Below, piece by piece: positions 50,164 to 59,304 of a stretch of DNA of 64,000 bases. Positions within the stretch are counted from its first letter, which is position 1, and every line of letters begins with the position of its first letter. The DNA is taken from contig MKVT01000034.1 in assembly GCA_001898935.1 (NCBI GenBank), positions 1 to 64,000 on the forward strand, written 5' to 3'. A program made the position numbers and the translations under genes. Source of the DNA: Paludibacter sp. 47-17 (GTDB taxonomy: Bacteria; Bacteroidota; Bacteroidia; Bacteroidales; Paludibacteraceae). Under the pieces are notes generated by a model. The model made no database searches. It had not been told where the DNA came from and was given only the letters and a program-made list of their open reading frames with translations.

Positions 50164-50185
50164 CGCGTCGTTTTTTTGGTGTATG

Positions 50186-50193
50186 CAAATATA
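50186..50193 (-). promoter_or_regulatory. Bacteroidetes -7 promoter element for the arabinanase gene
   Basis: The minus strand reads TATATTTG, matching TAnnTTTG, 22 bases before the ATG at 50163. Confidence 0.5.
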
Positions 50194-50215
50194 GCCACTC
50201 TCGTTCATGCGGCAA

Positions 50216-50244
50216 GTGGACAATCGTTGAACTATGGTGGATAA
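50216..50244. promoter_or_regulatory. Possible operator of the hybrid regulator
   Basis: GTGGACAA (50216-50223) and GTGGATAA (50237-50244) are direct repeats 21 bases apart, two helical turns, between the divergent promoters. AraC-type regulators often bind such spaced repeats. This is a weak, single-site observation. Confidence 0.25.
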
Positions 50245-50296
50245 ATGCAGATAATTAGATCGAACTGCTTTTCAATTCAAATCGATTCATTACTTT

Positions 50297-50304
50297 TACT
50301 TTTG
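50297..50304 (+). promoter_or_regulatory. Bacteroidetes -7 promoter element for the hybrid regulator
   Basis: TACTTTTG matches TAnnTTTG, 15 bases before ATG 50320, giving a very short leader. Confidence 0.45.
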
Positions 50305-50319
50305 AATAATCTGAAATGC

Positions 50320-53300
50320 ATGAAAACCATTTTTATATCACTGATTGCTGTTTTTTTTAGTCTGGCTGTACGTGCACAATCGTATAAAGTAAGTTATCTG
50401 ACCGCCGACGAAGGGCTGTCGCGTAATTTTGTCAATTATATCTATAAGGATTCGAAAGGCTACATGTGGTTTGCCACCAGCAAAGGTCTCGACCGTTACG
50501 ATGGCTACGATTTTCTGCATTACAACAACACACAGCTCGAGCGGTATTTACCTGCCGATGTGGTGAATTGCATTATCGAGGATCCCTTGGGCGATTATTG
50601 GCTGGGAACCGAAAACGGATTGTTTTATTTTAGTTTCACCACCGGTAAAATACTACCGGCAGCCGGAAAGCTGGGGGTGAGCCCTGCGTATCTGAACAGC
50701 AATATAACGGTGTTACAGCGCGATGCCGACGGTGGAATATGGATAGGACATTCGCAGGGAATATCATTATTAAACGTTTCGAAAAACGAGTGTACGCTCC
50801 ATTCCGTGTATGAAACAAATGCGTTATCGTCGTTGCTCTTGTTCAATGGGTATGTGTATGTGGCCGAAGGCAATTCGGTGTACCGGCTGGTAAAAGATAA
50901 TCTGCACCGATACAGTAAGGTTCAGGCCGAACAACGACTTTTAAATTTACCTTCTGATGTAAATACGCTGTTTTATGACAATAGTTTCATCTGGATTGGA
51001 ACCGGTTTCGGACTGTACCGTTACGATCCTGTAACGGAAGAATTAAGGCATTACCAGAATCGGCCGGGCGTTGGCAATTCTCTCTCGTCGGATGTAATCA
51101 CCGAAATCAGGCGCACGAAAGACGGTCCGTTGCTGATCGGTACCTTGATCGGCTTAAATATTTTCGACTATCAGACCAATTCGTTCCGGCGAATTACTTC
51201 CGACGCCGGCGGCAACAGCGAAGTGCTGAATAATAATTTTATAAGTGCTCTTTTTGTCGACGAAAACATGATTTGGATCGGTACCGAAAAGGGGGGAGTC
51301 AATGTGTTAAAACCCGACCAGAAGTTTTTTACGCATTATGTGCATATACCGTCCGACAAGGGAAGTATTTCTAAAAATCCCGTGAATGCTGTTTTTGAAG
51401 ACAATGAGGGCGACTTACTGGTAGGAACGGTGGAAGGCGGCCTCAACATCCGAAAGAAAGGGAGCAAGGATTTTATCCATATTCTGGCCGAAAGTCAGCG
51501 TTCCAATAGCTTAAGTCATAATTCGGTAAGTGCTGTCATCCAGGATTTTAATATGGATTACTGGATTGCAACCTGGGGACGGGGCCTTAATTTTCTGGCC
51601 CGGCAGAATAAATACCGCCCTGTTTTTACACAGTTCATGGATCCGGAAGGAGATTCGGAAGGAATCTCCAGTAATTTTGTTTCGGCCTTGGTAAGCGATG
51701 CAAGCACGAAGGGCTTGTGGATAGGCACACGTTCGGGAGTCGATTTTCTCTCGCTACCCGAACGGAAGTTTTACAGGCTTTTTGAGGGATTAAAAATTAA
51801 AGAGGAGCTGCGGTTTGTGACCGGCATGCTCATCGATCGACAAAGTCGCCTTTGGATTGGAACTTCAAACGGTTTGTTTGTAATTCATCTGAAAAAAACA
51901 GACATCCGCAAAGGGGTTTTTGCATACGAGTATTTTAAATTCGAATTGTCGAATCCCGAATCGGCAAAAATTGAAAAAATTAACAGCATCATCCAAACCC
52001 GCGACGGCCATGTGTGGTTTGGGAGCAACGGACATGGCATTTACAAATTAGAGGATGGCTCCCCAACCTATCGGTTCGTAAAAATTGACGAATCGGAAGG
52101 TTTGATTGATAATGTGGTGTATGGGCTACTGGAAGATGAAGCCGGTAATTTATGGATGAGTACCGACAAGGGACTGTGTGCCTATAATCCCACACACGGT
52201 ACATTCCGGCATTTTACCACAGCCGACGGGCTCATTTCGAATCAGTTTTATTGGGATGCTTACCACAGGGGGGCCGATGGAAAAATGTATTTCGGTCATG
52301 TAGCCGGACTTACTGTTTTTGAACCTCTGAAGTATTCATCGCAACAAACGACTAACCGGGTTACCATCACACGAATCACGGTACTCAACCAGCATATTTT
52401 TCCGGCAAATGCCACGCAACACGATACTTACCTGAAATTTGACGAGACCAATCAGTTAAAGAGAATCCGGCTGCACGAGTCCGATAAGACCTTCAGTATC
52501 GAATTTTCGGCTTTATCGTACCATTTGCCCCATAAAATTAAATATGCCTACCGGCTCCGCGGATTCGAAAACGAATGGCAGGAAGTAAAGGCCGACCGGA
52601 GGTTTGCAAGTTTTACAAACATAGGGTGGGGGATTTACACCCTCGAACTGCGTTGTACGAATGCCGACGGTACCTGGTCCGATCAGATAACAACCCTGCA
52701 GATTAAAATTGTTCCGCCTTTTTACAAATCGGTTTGGTTTATTTTGTTGTTGACCATCTTGATCGGTTACGGGGTATATTTGCTGCTTACCTACCGAATC
52801 CGCATGCTGAAAGAACAGGAATTACACCTGAAACAAATGGTGGAAGAACGGACGCAGCAAATTGAAGAACAAAAGAAGAAACTGGAGGAGCAGGCCCGGC
52901 AGGTACAGGAAGCCACGGTGGATAAAATTTCGTTTTTCACGAATATCACGCACGAATTCCGTACGCCCATTACGCTGATTATGGGACCGGTCGAACGTTC
53001 GCTTAAACTGAGTACCAATCCTCAGGTACTCGAACAATTGCATATTGTACGGCGAAATTCAAAATTATTACTCTCGCTGGTGAATCAGTTGATGGATTTC
53101 AGGAAAATTGAATCCGATAAGATGGAGCTTTCGAAAGCTTATCATGATGTGGTCGAATTTCTCGACGATATCATTTTACCCTTCGAAGATATGGGAAAGG
53201 ACAGGGGGATCGTTTTTCACAAACAATTCCGGATTCTGACCCCCGAGTTATACATCGATAAGGATAGTTTACAGAAGGTGATTACCAATTTACTGTCGAA

Positions 53301-54492
53301 TGCGTTGAAGTTTACGCCCGATAATGGCGTCATTTCGGTAGTTGCCAGCGTGTACACCGATAAGTCGGATCAGCTGGAGAAGCTGTATGTAGCCGTTAAA
53401 AATACGGGAAGCAGTATCCCCGAAGACGAACTGGAACGTATTTTCGATCGATTTTATCAGTCGAAAAGCACCAAAAAGGAAACCGGTTACGGGCAGTCGG
53501 GGACCGGTATAGGACTGTTTCTCTGTAAACGGCTTATAGAGCTCAATAAAGGTAAAATTGAGGCGATGAATCTTCATAGTGGAGGGGGCGTTAGTTTCCG
53601 TTTTATAATACCGGTCGAACGACAGGGCTCGGGCACCGGAGAAGCAATCAAGCCACAGGAGAAATTCACGGAAGAACACCTGGTGGAATCGGAACTCCAT
53701 GAAGAAACCGGCTCCGATTCGAAAAACAAATCGACGCTGCTGATTGTGGAGGATAATCCGGATATGCGTCGGTTTATCCGTTTGCTGATGAAGGACGACT
53801 TCAATATTCTGGAGGCTTCCAACGGAGTAACCGGTCTTGAAGTGACCAATCGTTATCAGCCTGATATCATCTTAAGCGATATTATGATGCCCGATATGGA
53901 TGGAATCGAGTTTTGCCGGAATATAAAGTCCAGCTTTACCACCTCTCATATACCGGTCATTATGCTTACCGCCAAATCGGCTACCGAAACCCAGATCGAA
54001 AGTATGAACTCCGGTGCCGATGCCTACCTTACCAAGCCTTTCGACGAAGAGCTGCTCAGAGCGGTCATTAAAAATCTGAATGAAAAAAAGAACAAAACGC
54101 AGGTGAGTTTTGCCGAAAAAATGGATACTTCGGTACTGAATATCGGCAATGAGTCGCAGGATAAGAAGTTTTTGGATAAGGCCCTGGATGTATTGAAAAA
54201 GAATTATACCAATCCCGAGTTCGATGTCACCGAATTTATTGATGCCATGGCCATCAGTCGTAGTTTGCTGCATAAAAAACTTACCAATCTGGCCGGTCAG
54301 TCGGCCAGCCGTTTTATACGCACTTACCGGCTGAACATGGCCCGGGAGATATTGAAGAAAAACAGGGAATCGCATTCGCTGAATATTTCGGAAGTGGCGT
54401 ATCAGGTCGGTTTCAACGATCCTAAATATTTTACACGCTGTTTTACACGCCATTTTGGTATCCAGCCCAGCGCATTTATGGACGAAAAGTAA
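50320..54492 (+). CDS. Hybrid two-component sensor/regulator (HTCS) of the arabinan locus
   Basis: A 1390-residue inner-membrane protein that joins sensor kinase and response regulator. In order: signal peptide (about 1-19); periplasmic double beta-propeller of Reg_prop repeats (about 20-700; many WIGT, WFGS and GLY/GLF motifs); a Y_Y_Y domain (about 725-797); one membrane segment (about 805-828); a coiled coil; HisKA with THEFRTPITLI (His about 878); HATPase (NLLSNALKF, GTGIGLFLCKRL); a receiver domain with Asp in LSDIMMPDMDG (about 1187); and an AraC-type HTH (about 1285-1390). HTCS proteins bind breakdown products of one glycan and switch on its locus. The flanking GH43 and GH51 genes suggest arabino-oligosaccharide as signal. 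Confidence 0.95.
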   Translation: MKTIFISLIAVFFSLAVRAQSYKVSYLTADEGLSRNFVNYIYKDSKGYMWFATSKGLDRYDGYDFLHYNNTQLERYLPADVVNCIIEDPLGDYWLGTENGLFYFSFTTGKILPAAGKLGVSPAYLNSNITVLQRDADGGIWIGHSQGISLLNVSKNECTLHSVYETNALSSLLLFNGYVYVAEGNSVYRLVKDNLHRYSKVQAEQRLLNLPSDVNTLFYDNSFIWIGTGFGLYRYDPVTEELRHYQNRPGVGNSLSSDVITEIRRTKDGPLLIGTLIGLNIFDYQTNSFRRITSDAGGNSEVLNNNFISALFVDENMIWIGTEKGGVNVLKPDQKFFTHYVHIPSDKGSISKNPVNAVFEDNEGDLLVGTVEGGLNIRKKGSKDFIHILAESQRSNSLSHNSVSAVIQDFNMDYWIATWGRGLNFLARQNKYRPVFTQFMDPEGDSEGISSNFVSALVSDASTKGLWIGTRSGVDFLSLPERKFYRLFEGLKIKEELRFVTGMLIDRQSRLWIGTSNGLFVIHLKKTDIRKGVFAYEYFKFELSNPESAKIEKINSIIQTRDGHVWFGSNGHGIYKLEDGSPTYRFVKIDESEGLIDNVVYGLLEDEAGNLWMSTDKGLCAYNPTHGTFRHFTTADGLISNQFYWDAYHRGADGKMYFGHVAGLTVFEPLKYSSQQTTNRVTITRITVLNQHIFPANATQHDTYLKFDETNQLKRIRLHESDKTFSIEFSALSYHLPHKIKYAYRLRGFENEWQEVKADRRFASFTNIGWGIYTLELRCTNADGTWSDQITTLQIKIVPPFYKSVWFILLLTILIGYGVYLLLTYRIRMLKEQELHLKQMVEERTQQIEEQKKKLEEQARQVQEATVDKISFFTNITHEFRTPITLIMGPVERSLKLSTNPQVLEQLHIVRRNSKLLLSLVNQLMDFRKIESDKMELSKAYHDVVEFLDDIILPFEDMGKDRGIVFHKQFRILTPELYIDKDSLQKVITNLLSNALKFTPDNGVISVVASVYTDKSDQLEKLYVAVKNTGSSIPEDELERIFDRFYQSKSTKKETGYGQSGTGIGLFLCKRLIELNKGKIEAMNLHSGGGVSFRFIIPVERQGSGTGEAIKPQEKFTEEHLVESELHEETGSDSKNKSTLLIVEDNPDMRRFIRLLMKDDFNILEASNGVTGLEVTNRYQPDIILSDIMMPDMDGIEFCRNIKSSFTTSHIPVIMLTAKSATETQIESMNSGADAYLTKPFDEELLRAVIKNLNEKKNKTQVSFAEKMDTSVLNIGNESQDKKFLDKALDVLKKNYTNPEFDVTEFIDAMAISRSLLHKKLTNLAGQSASRFIRTYRLNMAREILKKNRESHSLNISEVAYQVGFNDPKYFTRCFTRHFGIQPSAFMDEK

Positions 54493-54544
54493 AATTGTCT
54501 CCCTAAAAGATAGGATTTTCCACTATAAATGTAAAATGAACACT

Positions 54545-54552
54545 TAATTTTG
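54545..54552 (+). promoter_or_regulatory. Bacteroidetes -7 promoter element for the GH51 gene
   Basis: TAATTTTG matches TAnnTTTG, 39 bases before ATG 54592. Confidence 0.5.
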
Positions 54553-54591
54553 CAATGGAGTTAGATACACTTAAATTTAATACAGCGCGAC

Positions 54592-56547
54592 ATGAGAAAA
54601 ACAACGCTACTTGCACTGGGTCTTTTGCTGACCGGTATTGTTAAAATGGCCGATGCCCAGACCACCATCACGGTCGATACCCGCAAGCCGGGTGCTCCCA
54701 TCCAGCCTACCATGTATGGGATTTTCTTTGAAGATATTAATTATGGAGCCGATGGAGGGTTGTATGCCGAAATGATTAAAAACCGCTCGTTCGAATTTCC
54801 TCAACGCCTGATGGGCTGGAATAGCTTCGGCCTTGTCGAGGTAAGAAACGACGGTCCGTTTGAGCGCAATCCGCATTATGTGCGATTGACCTGGCCCGGC
54901 CACGATCATAAGCATACTGGACTGGAAAACGAAGGGTTTTTCGGTGTTTCGGTAAAGCACGACGAAACCTATCGCTTTTCCGTATGGGCGCGGACTCCGG
55001 CGATGGCCTCGAATAACCGCGAATCAATCCGCATCGAACTGGTGGGGGCCGACAGCGAAGTGTTAACCCGTGCAAACCTGACCATCGATTCGAAAGAATG
55101 GAAAAAATACCAGGTTGAGATGAAAGCTCCCCGCACCGATGCAAAAGCCCGGCTCCGGCTTTTTCTCACTTCGAAAGGAAGTCTTGATCTCGAACATATA
55201 TCGTTGTTTCCGACGGATACCTGGAAGCAACGCGAAAACGGTTTACGCAAGGATCTCGCGCAGGCACTTTACGAGTTGAAGCCCGGCGTGTTTCGCTTTC
55301 CCGGCGGTTGTATTGTTGAAGGTACCGACCTCAAAACCCGTTACGATTGGAAAAAATCGGTAGGACCGGTCGAAAACCGCCCGCTGAACGAGAACCGCTG
55401 GCAATATACTTTTCCACACCGCTTTTTCCCCGACTATTACCAATCGTACGGCATGGGTTTTTACGAATATTTCCTGTTGTCGGAAGATTTGGGCGCCGAA
55501 CCACTTCCTATCGTTAGCGTTGGCCTGGCTTGTCAGTTTCAGAACGGCTGTTGCGAAGCCCACGTAGCCGTAGGCGAATTGCAGGATTATATTCAGGATG
55601 CCTTGGATTTGATTGAGTTTGCCAATGGCGATGCAAGTACCAAATGGGGAAAAGTGCGTGCCGATATGGGACATCCGGCTCCGTTCAATCTTAAATTTAT
55701 AGGTGTTGGCAACGAGCAATGGGGACCCGAATATCCCGAACGCTTGGAACCTTTTATGAAAGCGATCCGGGCTAAGTATCCTACCATCCGGATTATAGGC
55801 AGTTCGGGGCCCGGTTCCGAAGGTAAGGATTTCGATTTTCTGTGGCCCGAGATGAAACGCCTGAAGGTTGATCTGGTGGATGAGCATTTCTACCGTCCCG
55901 AAAGCTGGTTCCTGGCTCAGGGCGCAAGGTACGACAATTACGACCGCAAGGGCCCGAAAGTGTTTGCAGGGGAATACGCCTGCCATCCCAAAAACCGGAA
56001 GAACAATTTTGAATCGGCGCTTATGGAGGCCGCTTTTATGACCGGGTTGGAACGTAATGCCGATATCGTGCACATGGCTACCTACGCACCGTTGTTTGCT
56101 CATGTTGAAGGATGGCAATGGAGGCCCGACCTGATTTGGTTCGATAACCTGCGGAGCGTAAAGTCGATCAATTATTATGTTCAGCAGCTGTACGGGCATT
56201 ATCCAGGGACGCATGTTTTAAAAACCCTGTCGGGCAAATTACCCTTAACCGGACAAAACGGATTGTTTGCTTCGTCGGTTCTTGATAAAACAAAAAACAA
56301 ACTGATTCTCAAAATTGCCAATACCAACGATACAGCCAGGACCGTTAATTACATCTTTACCGGATTAAAAGCCGCAGAACGTCCGGCAACTTGTATCAGG
56401 ATGACTTCGCCCGACCTGGATTGGGAAAACACCCTGGATGAACCGGCAAAAGTAATTCCGGTCGAAAAAGCCCTGAAAATGACTGGAAATACTTTCCAGA
56501 CCGAACTTCCTGCCCAATCGTTTACCGTAATAATTATTGATTTGTGA
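54592..56547 (+). CDS. GH51 alpha-L-arabinofuranosidase, exported
   Basis: Releases terminal alpha-L-arabinofuranose from arabinan or arabino-oligosaccharides. The 651-residue protein has a signal peptide (about 1-22), a sugar-binding jelly roll (about 60-215), and the catalytic barrel with FPGGCIVEG, acid/base Glu375 in GVGNEQWG and nucleophile Glu461 in FAGEYACHP. A beta-sandwich ends it. It lies 99 bases after the HTCS gene with its own promoter match. With the GH43 enzyme it can break arabinan to arabinose. Confidence 0.95.
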   Translation: MRKTTLLALGLLLTGIVKMADAQTTITVDTRKPGAPIQPTMYGIFFEDINYGADGGLYAEMIKNRSFEFPQRLMGWNSFGLVEVRNDGPFERNPHYVRLTWPGHDHKHTGLENEGFFGVSVKHDETYRFSVWARTPAMASNNRESIRIELVGADSEVLTRANLTIDSKEWKKYQVEMKAPRTDAKARLRLFLTSKGSLDLEHISLFPTDTWKQRENGLRKDLAQALYELKPGVFRFPGGCIVEGTDLKTRYDWKKSVGPVENRPLNENRWQYTFPHRFFPDYYQSYGMGFYEYFLLSEDLGAEPLPIVSVGLACQFQNGCCEAHVAVGELQDYIQDALDLIEFANGDASTKWGKVRADMGHPAPFNLKFIGVGNEQWGPEYPERLEPFMKAIRAKYPTIRIIGSSGPGSEGKDFDFLWPEMKRLKVDLVDEHFYRPESWFLAQGARYDNYDRKGPKVFAGEYACHPKNRKNNFESALMEAAFMTGLERNADIVHMATYAPLFAHVEGWQWRPDLIWFDNLRSVKSINYYVQQLYGHYPGTHVLKTLSGKLPLTGQNGLFASSVLDKTKNKLILKIANTNDTARTVNYIFTGLKAAERPATCIRMTSPDLDWENTLDEPAKVIPVEKALKMTGNTFQTELPAQSFTVIIIDL

Positions 56548-56555
56548 TCAAAAAT

Positions 56556-56594
56556 CCTCCTGAATGAAGAGATTTTCACCCATTCAGGAGGTTT
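56556..56594 (+). terminator. Terminator-like hairpin after the GH51 gene
   Basis: CCTCCTGAATG (56556-56566) pairs perfectly with CATTCAGGAGG (56581-56591). Only three T follow, so termination may be partial and let transcription reach the next gene. Confidence 0.65.
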
Positions 56595-56601
56595 AAAACC
56601 A

Positions 56602-56609
56602 TAAATTTG
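56602..56609 (+). promoter_or_regulatory. Bacteroidetes -7 promoter element for LamG protein 1
   Basis: TAAATTTG matches TAnnTTTG, 41 bases before ATG 56651. Confidence 0.45.
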
Positions 56610-56650
56610 CATGTTCTCTAATATTAATTTTTATTTAAAAGTACAATTGT

Positions 56651-59146
56651 ATGAAAAAATCTTACATCTTTATCGGCCTGATAACACTATTGGGTTTTGG
56701 TGTACAGAGTATGGCACAGACCGATCCCGGTACAGCCAACCTGAAGCACCAGTGGACATTTGATGAGGGCCTCGTCGATCACGTTGGCAAGTTGGAGGGT
56801 ACGCTGGTTGGAAATGCCAAAGTTACCGCCAAAGCGTTAAACACAACTACAGGTGGTTATTTCTCGATGCCAGCCGAACAGCTGGGATTGAATACCTATC
56901 CTGAATTGACGGTTGAATTGTGGTTTACATCGTCGGCGGGAGCCAATTCGGGTAATACCATGCATGCTTATTTCGGTAACACGGTAGCCGGTGGTACATA
57001 TGGTTACAATTATCTTTACCTTGCCGGAGCCAACGGATCGAGAAGCCGTGCGGCCATTTCCTGCCTCAACGAGTCTTCTCCCTGGACTGTTGAAGATGGA
57101 GTAAGCGGTACCAAATACGACGACGGATTACTCCATCATTTGGTAGCAGTTCTCAACGAAACAACGATTACATTCTATCTCGACGGAGTAAGAGTGGGGA
57201 ATGCCGAGATGCGTCCGGAAAACAGAATTACCAATATCGGAACTCAGAAAGCCCTCCTTGCTGCAAGTGGTTATACCAACGACCCTACCTGGAGAGGTTT
57301 GATCCATAAATTCAGTATTTACGACAAAGCCCTCGACGATTCGAATGTACTCTACATGTTTATGGATGGAGCCGAAGATCAAGAGGTGATGACGGCTACG
57401 GCTTCGGTAATTGCCCTTGATACCAATTATCCGGCCGAAATGTTCAATTTCTCCAGTGCTAATCTGGGCAGCGAAATTCAGGTCGTAGCTCCGGCCGGAA
57501 TTATGGTAGAGCCTTCGAATATTACGAAAAACCAGAACGATATTCCGGTAGCTGTAATCTGGGACCTCACCACTCCTGTGGATGGCGATGTGGTGTTTAA
57601 AAGTGGTGCCACTGAGTTGGCAATCAGAATGAAAACGGTCGACGATAGCCAATGTGCGGTGAAACTGTACGACAATATCGAAAATATTGTGTCGGATATG
57701 GGTTGTAACAATATCGCCAACTTTGCCGGTTGGGGCGCCAAAAGCCTTGTTACCGTGATTGACAGCGCCGAAAATGTATATTGTGGCGCCAATGCAATTG
57801 AAGTTGGTAATGGAACCAATACCTGCTCGGGTTCGGTCGACGTATCGTTGAACGGCCTGATCCAGCCCAATACGACTTATAAAGTACGTGCCATGGTTAA
57901 AACTGTTGGTGGTACTATGCAGATTGGTCTTTGGGGTTGGAACGGCAGCGCCGGTGATATCGAACATAAGATCGATACCGAAGGCGAATGGATGCCGCTT
58001 GAATTTACCTTTACCACTGGCGAAGTATTGAGAAAGAACAGTCAGGGCGCCGATGACCATGGTATGTTCTTCAATAACTGCGGTGGAAGTACAGCAACCA
58101 TTGGTTATATCGACAACTGGGAAATGTACGAAGTGCCCGATCCGGTTATGTCGATCAACCTGAAAGAAATTGTGTTGGATCCCGAATACAAAGTTGTCGA
58201 TTTGATTATGACCGGAAGTAATCTTTCACAGCCGGTTGCTGTAACTGCTCCTGCAGGTCTGAGCCTTAGTGCTTCGAGCTATGTTCCGAATGAAGAAGGT
58301 CGCGTATTGGCCGATACAATAACAATCAGCTGGGACGGTGCAAATGCAATTACCGGTAATGTTGAATTAAACGGTAATGGTGCAGTGGTGACTATTCCGG
58401 TGAAAACCATCCTGACTTCTAACTCCGATTGTTTTGTTCCGCTGTATACCGATCGTCCGAACCTGGTTCCGGATCCCTACCTCAACAATCCTGCTAAATT
58501 TGCCGGTTGGGGAGCTAAGAAAATCGTATCGGTGCTTACACATGCCGACAGCGTACTTTGTGGCAGCCACTCCGGTTTAATCGACGGCGGCGGTTCGATG
58601 GATGTGATGCTTACCGGTTTGATGGAAACCAATACTCAATACATTGCCCGCGTACAGGTTCGTACCTTCGGAGGAGCCTTCCAGTTAGGCGTATGGGGTA
58701 TGGACGCGTCGTCGACCGGCGATATTCAGGACTCGATCGATACTCAGGAAAGCTGGGCTCCGGTGACGCTGACATTTGTTACCGGCAATGAACTTCCTGC
58801 CGTACAAGGTATGTTCCTCAACAACTATCAGCGTTCGGGTAAACGTGCGTTCCTCGACAATTGGGAACTTTACAACCTCGGACCTGTAGGTATCGTGAAT
58901 CCTGAAGTAGGATCGAATAAATTGTACCTGGTAGGCGGTCGTGTTGTAGCCGACTTCTACATGTCGGGCGACGCTCCGGTCGATGTATCGGTTTATAATG
59001 TACAAGGTGCACAGCTCAGTACCGAAGTTATCGGAGGGGTTGCAGGACAGAATAAACACATGATAGCTGCCGACCTTGCTCCGGGTGTATACATCGTGAA
59101 AGTACATTCGCAAGGAAAACAATTTGTCGGAAAAATTATAAAATAG
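56651..59146 (+). CDS. LamG/CBM-like secreted T9SS protein 1
   Basis: An 831-residue surface protein with no catalytic motif. Signal peptide (about 1-22); a LamG/concanavalin-type domain (about 28-240; LKHQWTFDEG, YFSMPAEQLG, LLHHLVAVLNETTITFYLDG); then two similar carbohydrate-binding-like modules (about 335-500 and 590-750), each with a GWGAK motif, a CG pair, a QFQLG-like core and a DNWE strand resembling CBM4/9-type folds; then a T9SS C-terminal domain (SVYNVQGAQL, PGVYIVKVHS). It probably binds glycan at the cell surface, taking the part played by SusE/F-like binding proteins elsewhere (inference). The protein at 59305 is a close paralogue. Confidence 0.85.
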   Translation: MKKSYIFIGLITLLGFGVQSMAQTDPGTANLKHQWTFDEGLVDHVGKLEGTLVGNAKVTAKALNTTTGGYFSMPAEQLGLNTYPELTVELWFTSSAGANSGNTMHAYFGNTVAGGTYGYNYLYLAGANGSRSRAAISCLNESSPWTVEDGVSGTKYDDGLLHHLVAVLNETTITFYLDGVRVGNAEMRPENRITNIGTQKALLAASGYTNDPTWRGLIHKFSIYDKALDDSNVLYMFMDGAEDQEVMTATASVIALDTNYPAEMFNFSSANLGSEIQVVAPAGIMVEPSNITKNQNDIPVAVIWDLTTPVDGDVVFKSGATELAIRMKTVDDSQCAVKLYDNIENIVSDMGCNNIANFAGWGAKSLVTVIDSAENVYCGANAIEVGNGTNTCSGSVDVSLNGLIQPNTTYKVRAMVKTVGGTMQIGLWGWNGSAGDIEHKIDTEGEWMPLEFTFTTGEVLRKNSQGADDHGMFFNNCGGSTATIGYIDNWEMYEVPDPVMSINLKEIVLDPEYKVVDLIMTGSNLSQPVAVTAPAGLSLSASSYVPNEEGRVLADTITISWDGANAITGNVELNGNGAVVTIPVKTILTSNSDCFVPLYTDRPNLVPDPYLNNPAKFAGWGAKKIVSVLTHADSVLCGSHSGLIDGGGSMDVMLTGLMETNTQYIARVQVRTFGGAFQLGVWGMDASSTGDIQDSIDTQESWAPVTLTFVTGNELPAVQGMFLNNYQRSGKRAFLDNWELYNLGPVGIVNPEVGSNKLYLVGGRVVADFYMSGDAPVDVSVYNVQGAQLSTEVIGGVAGQNKHMIAADLAPGVYIVKVHSQGKQFVGKIIK

Positions 59147-59172
59147 CACCTTAGTGCGACAATCCTTAAAGG

Positions 59173-59207
59173 AGCGTGAAGACTTAATTGTTTTCACGCT
59201 TTTTTTT
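59173..59207 (+). terminator. Intrinsic terminator after LamG protein 1
   Basis: AGCGTGAA (59173-59180) pairs with TTCACGCT (59193-59200), followed by seven T. Confidence 0.85.
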
Positions 59208-59267
59208 GCGCCAAGCATTTACAACCAAAATACATGTTTGTCCACCTGTTGGACATTGAATCCTGTT

Positions 59268-59275
59268 TATATTTG
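59268..59275 (+). promoter_or_regulatory. Bacteroidetes -7 promoter element for LamG protein 2
   Basis: TATATTTG matches TAnnTTTG, 29 bases before ATG 59305; a TTG at 59249-59251 is 16 bases upstream. Confidence 0.5.
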
Positions 59276-59304
59276 TTTCGTAAATCCTTTTAATAAATTC
59301 TAAT

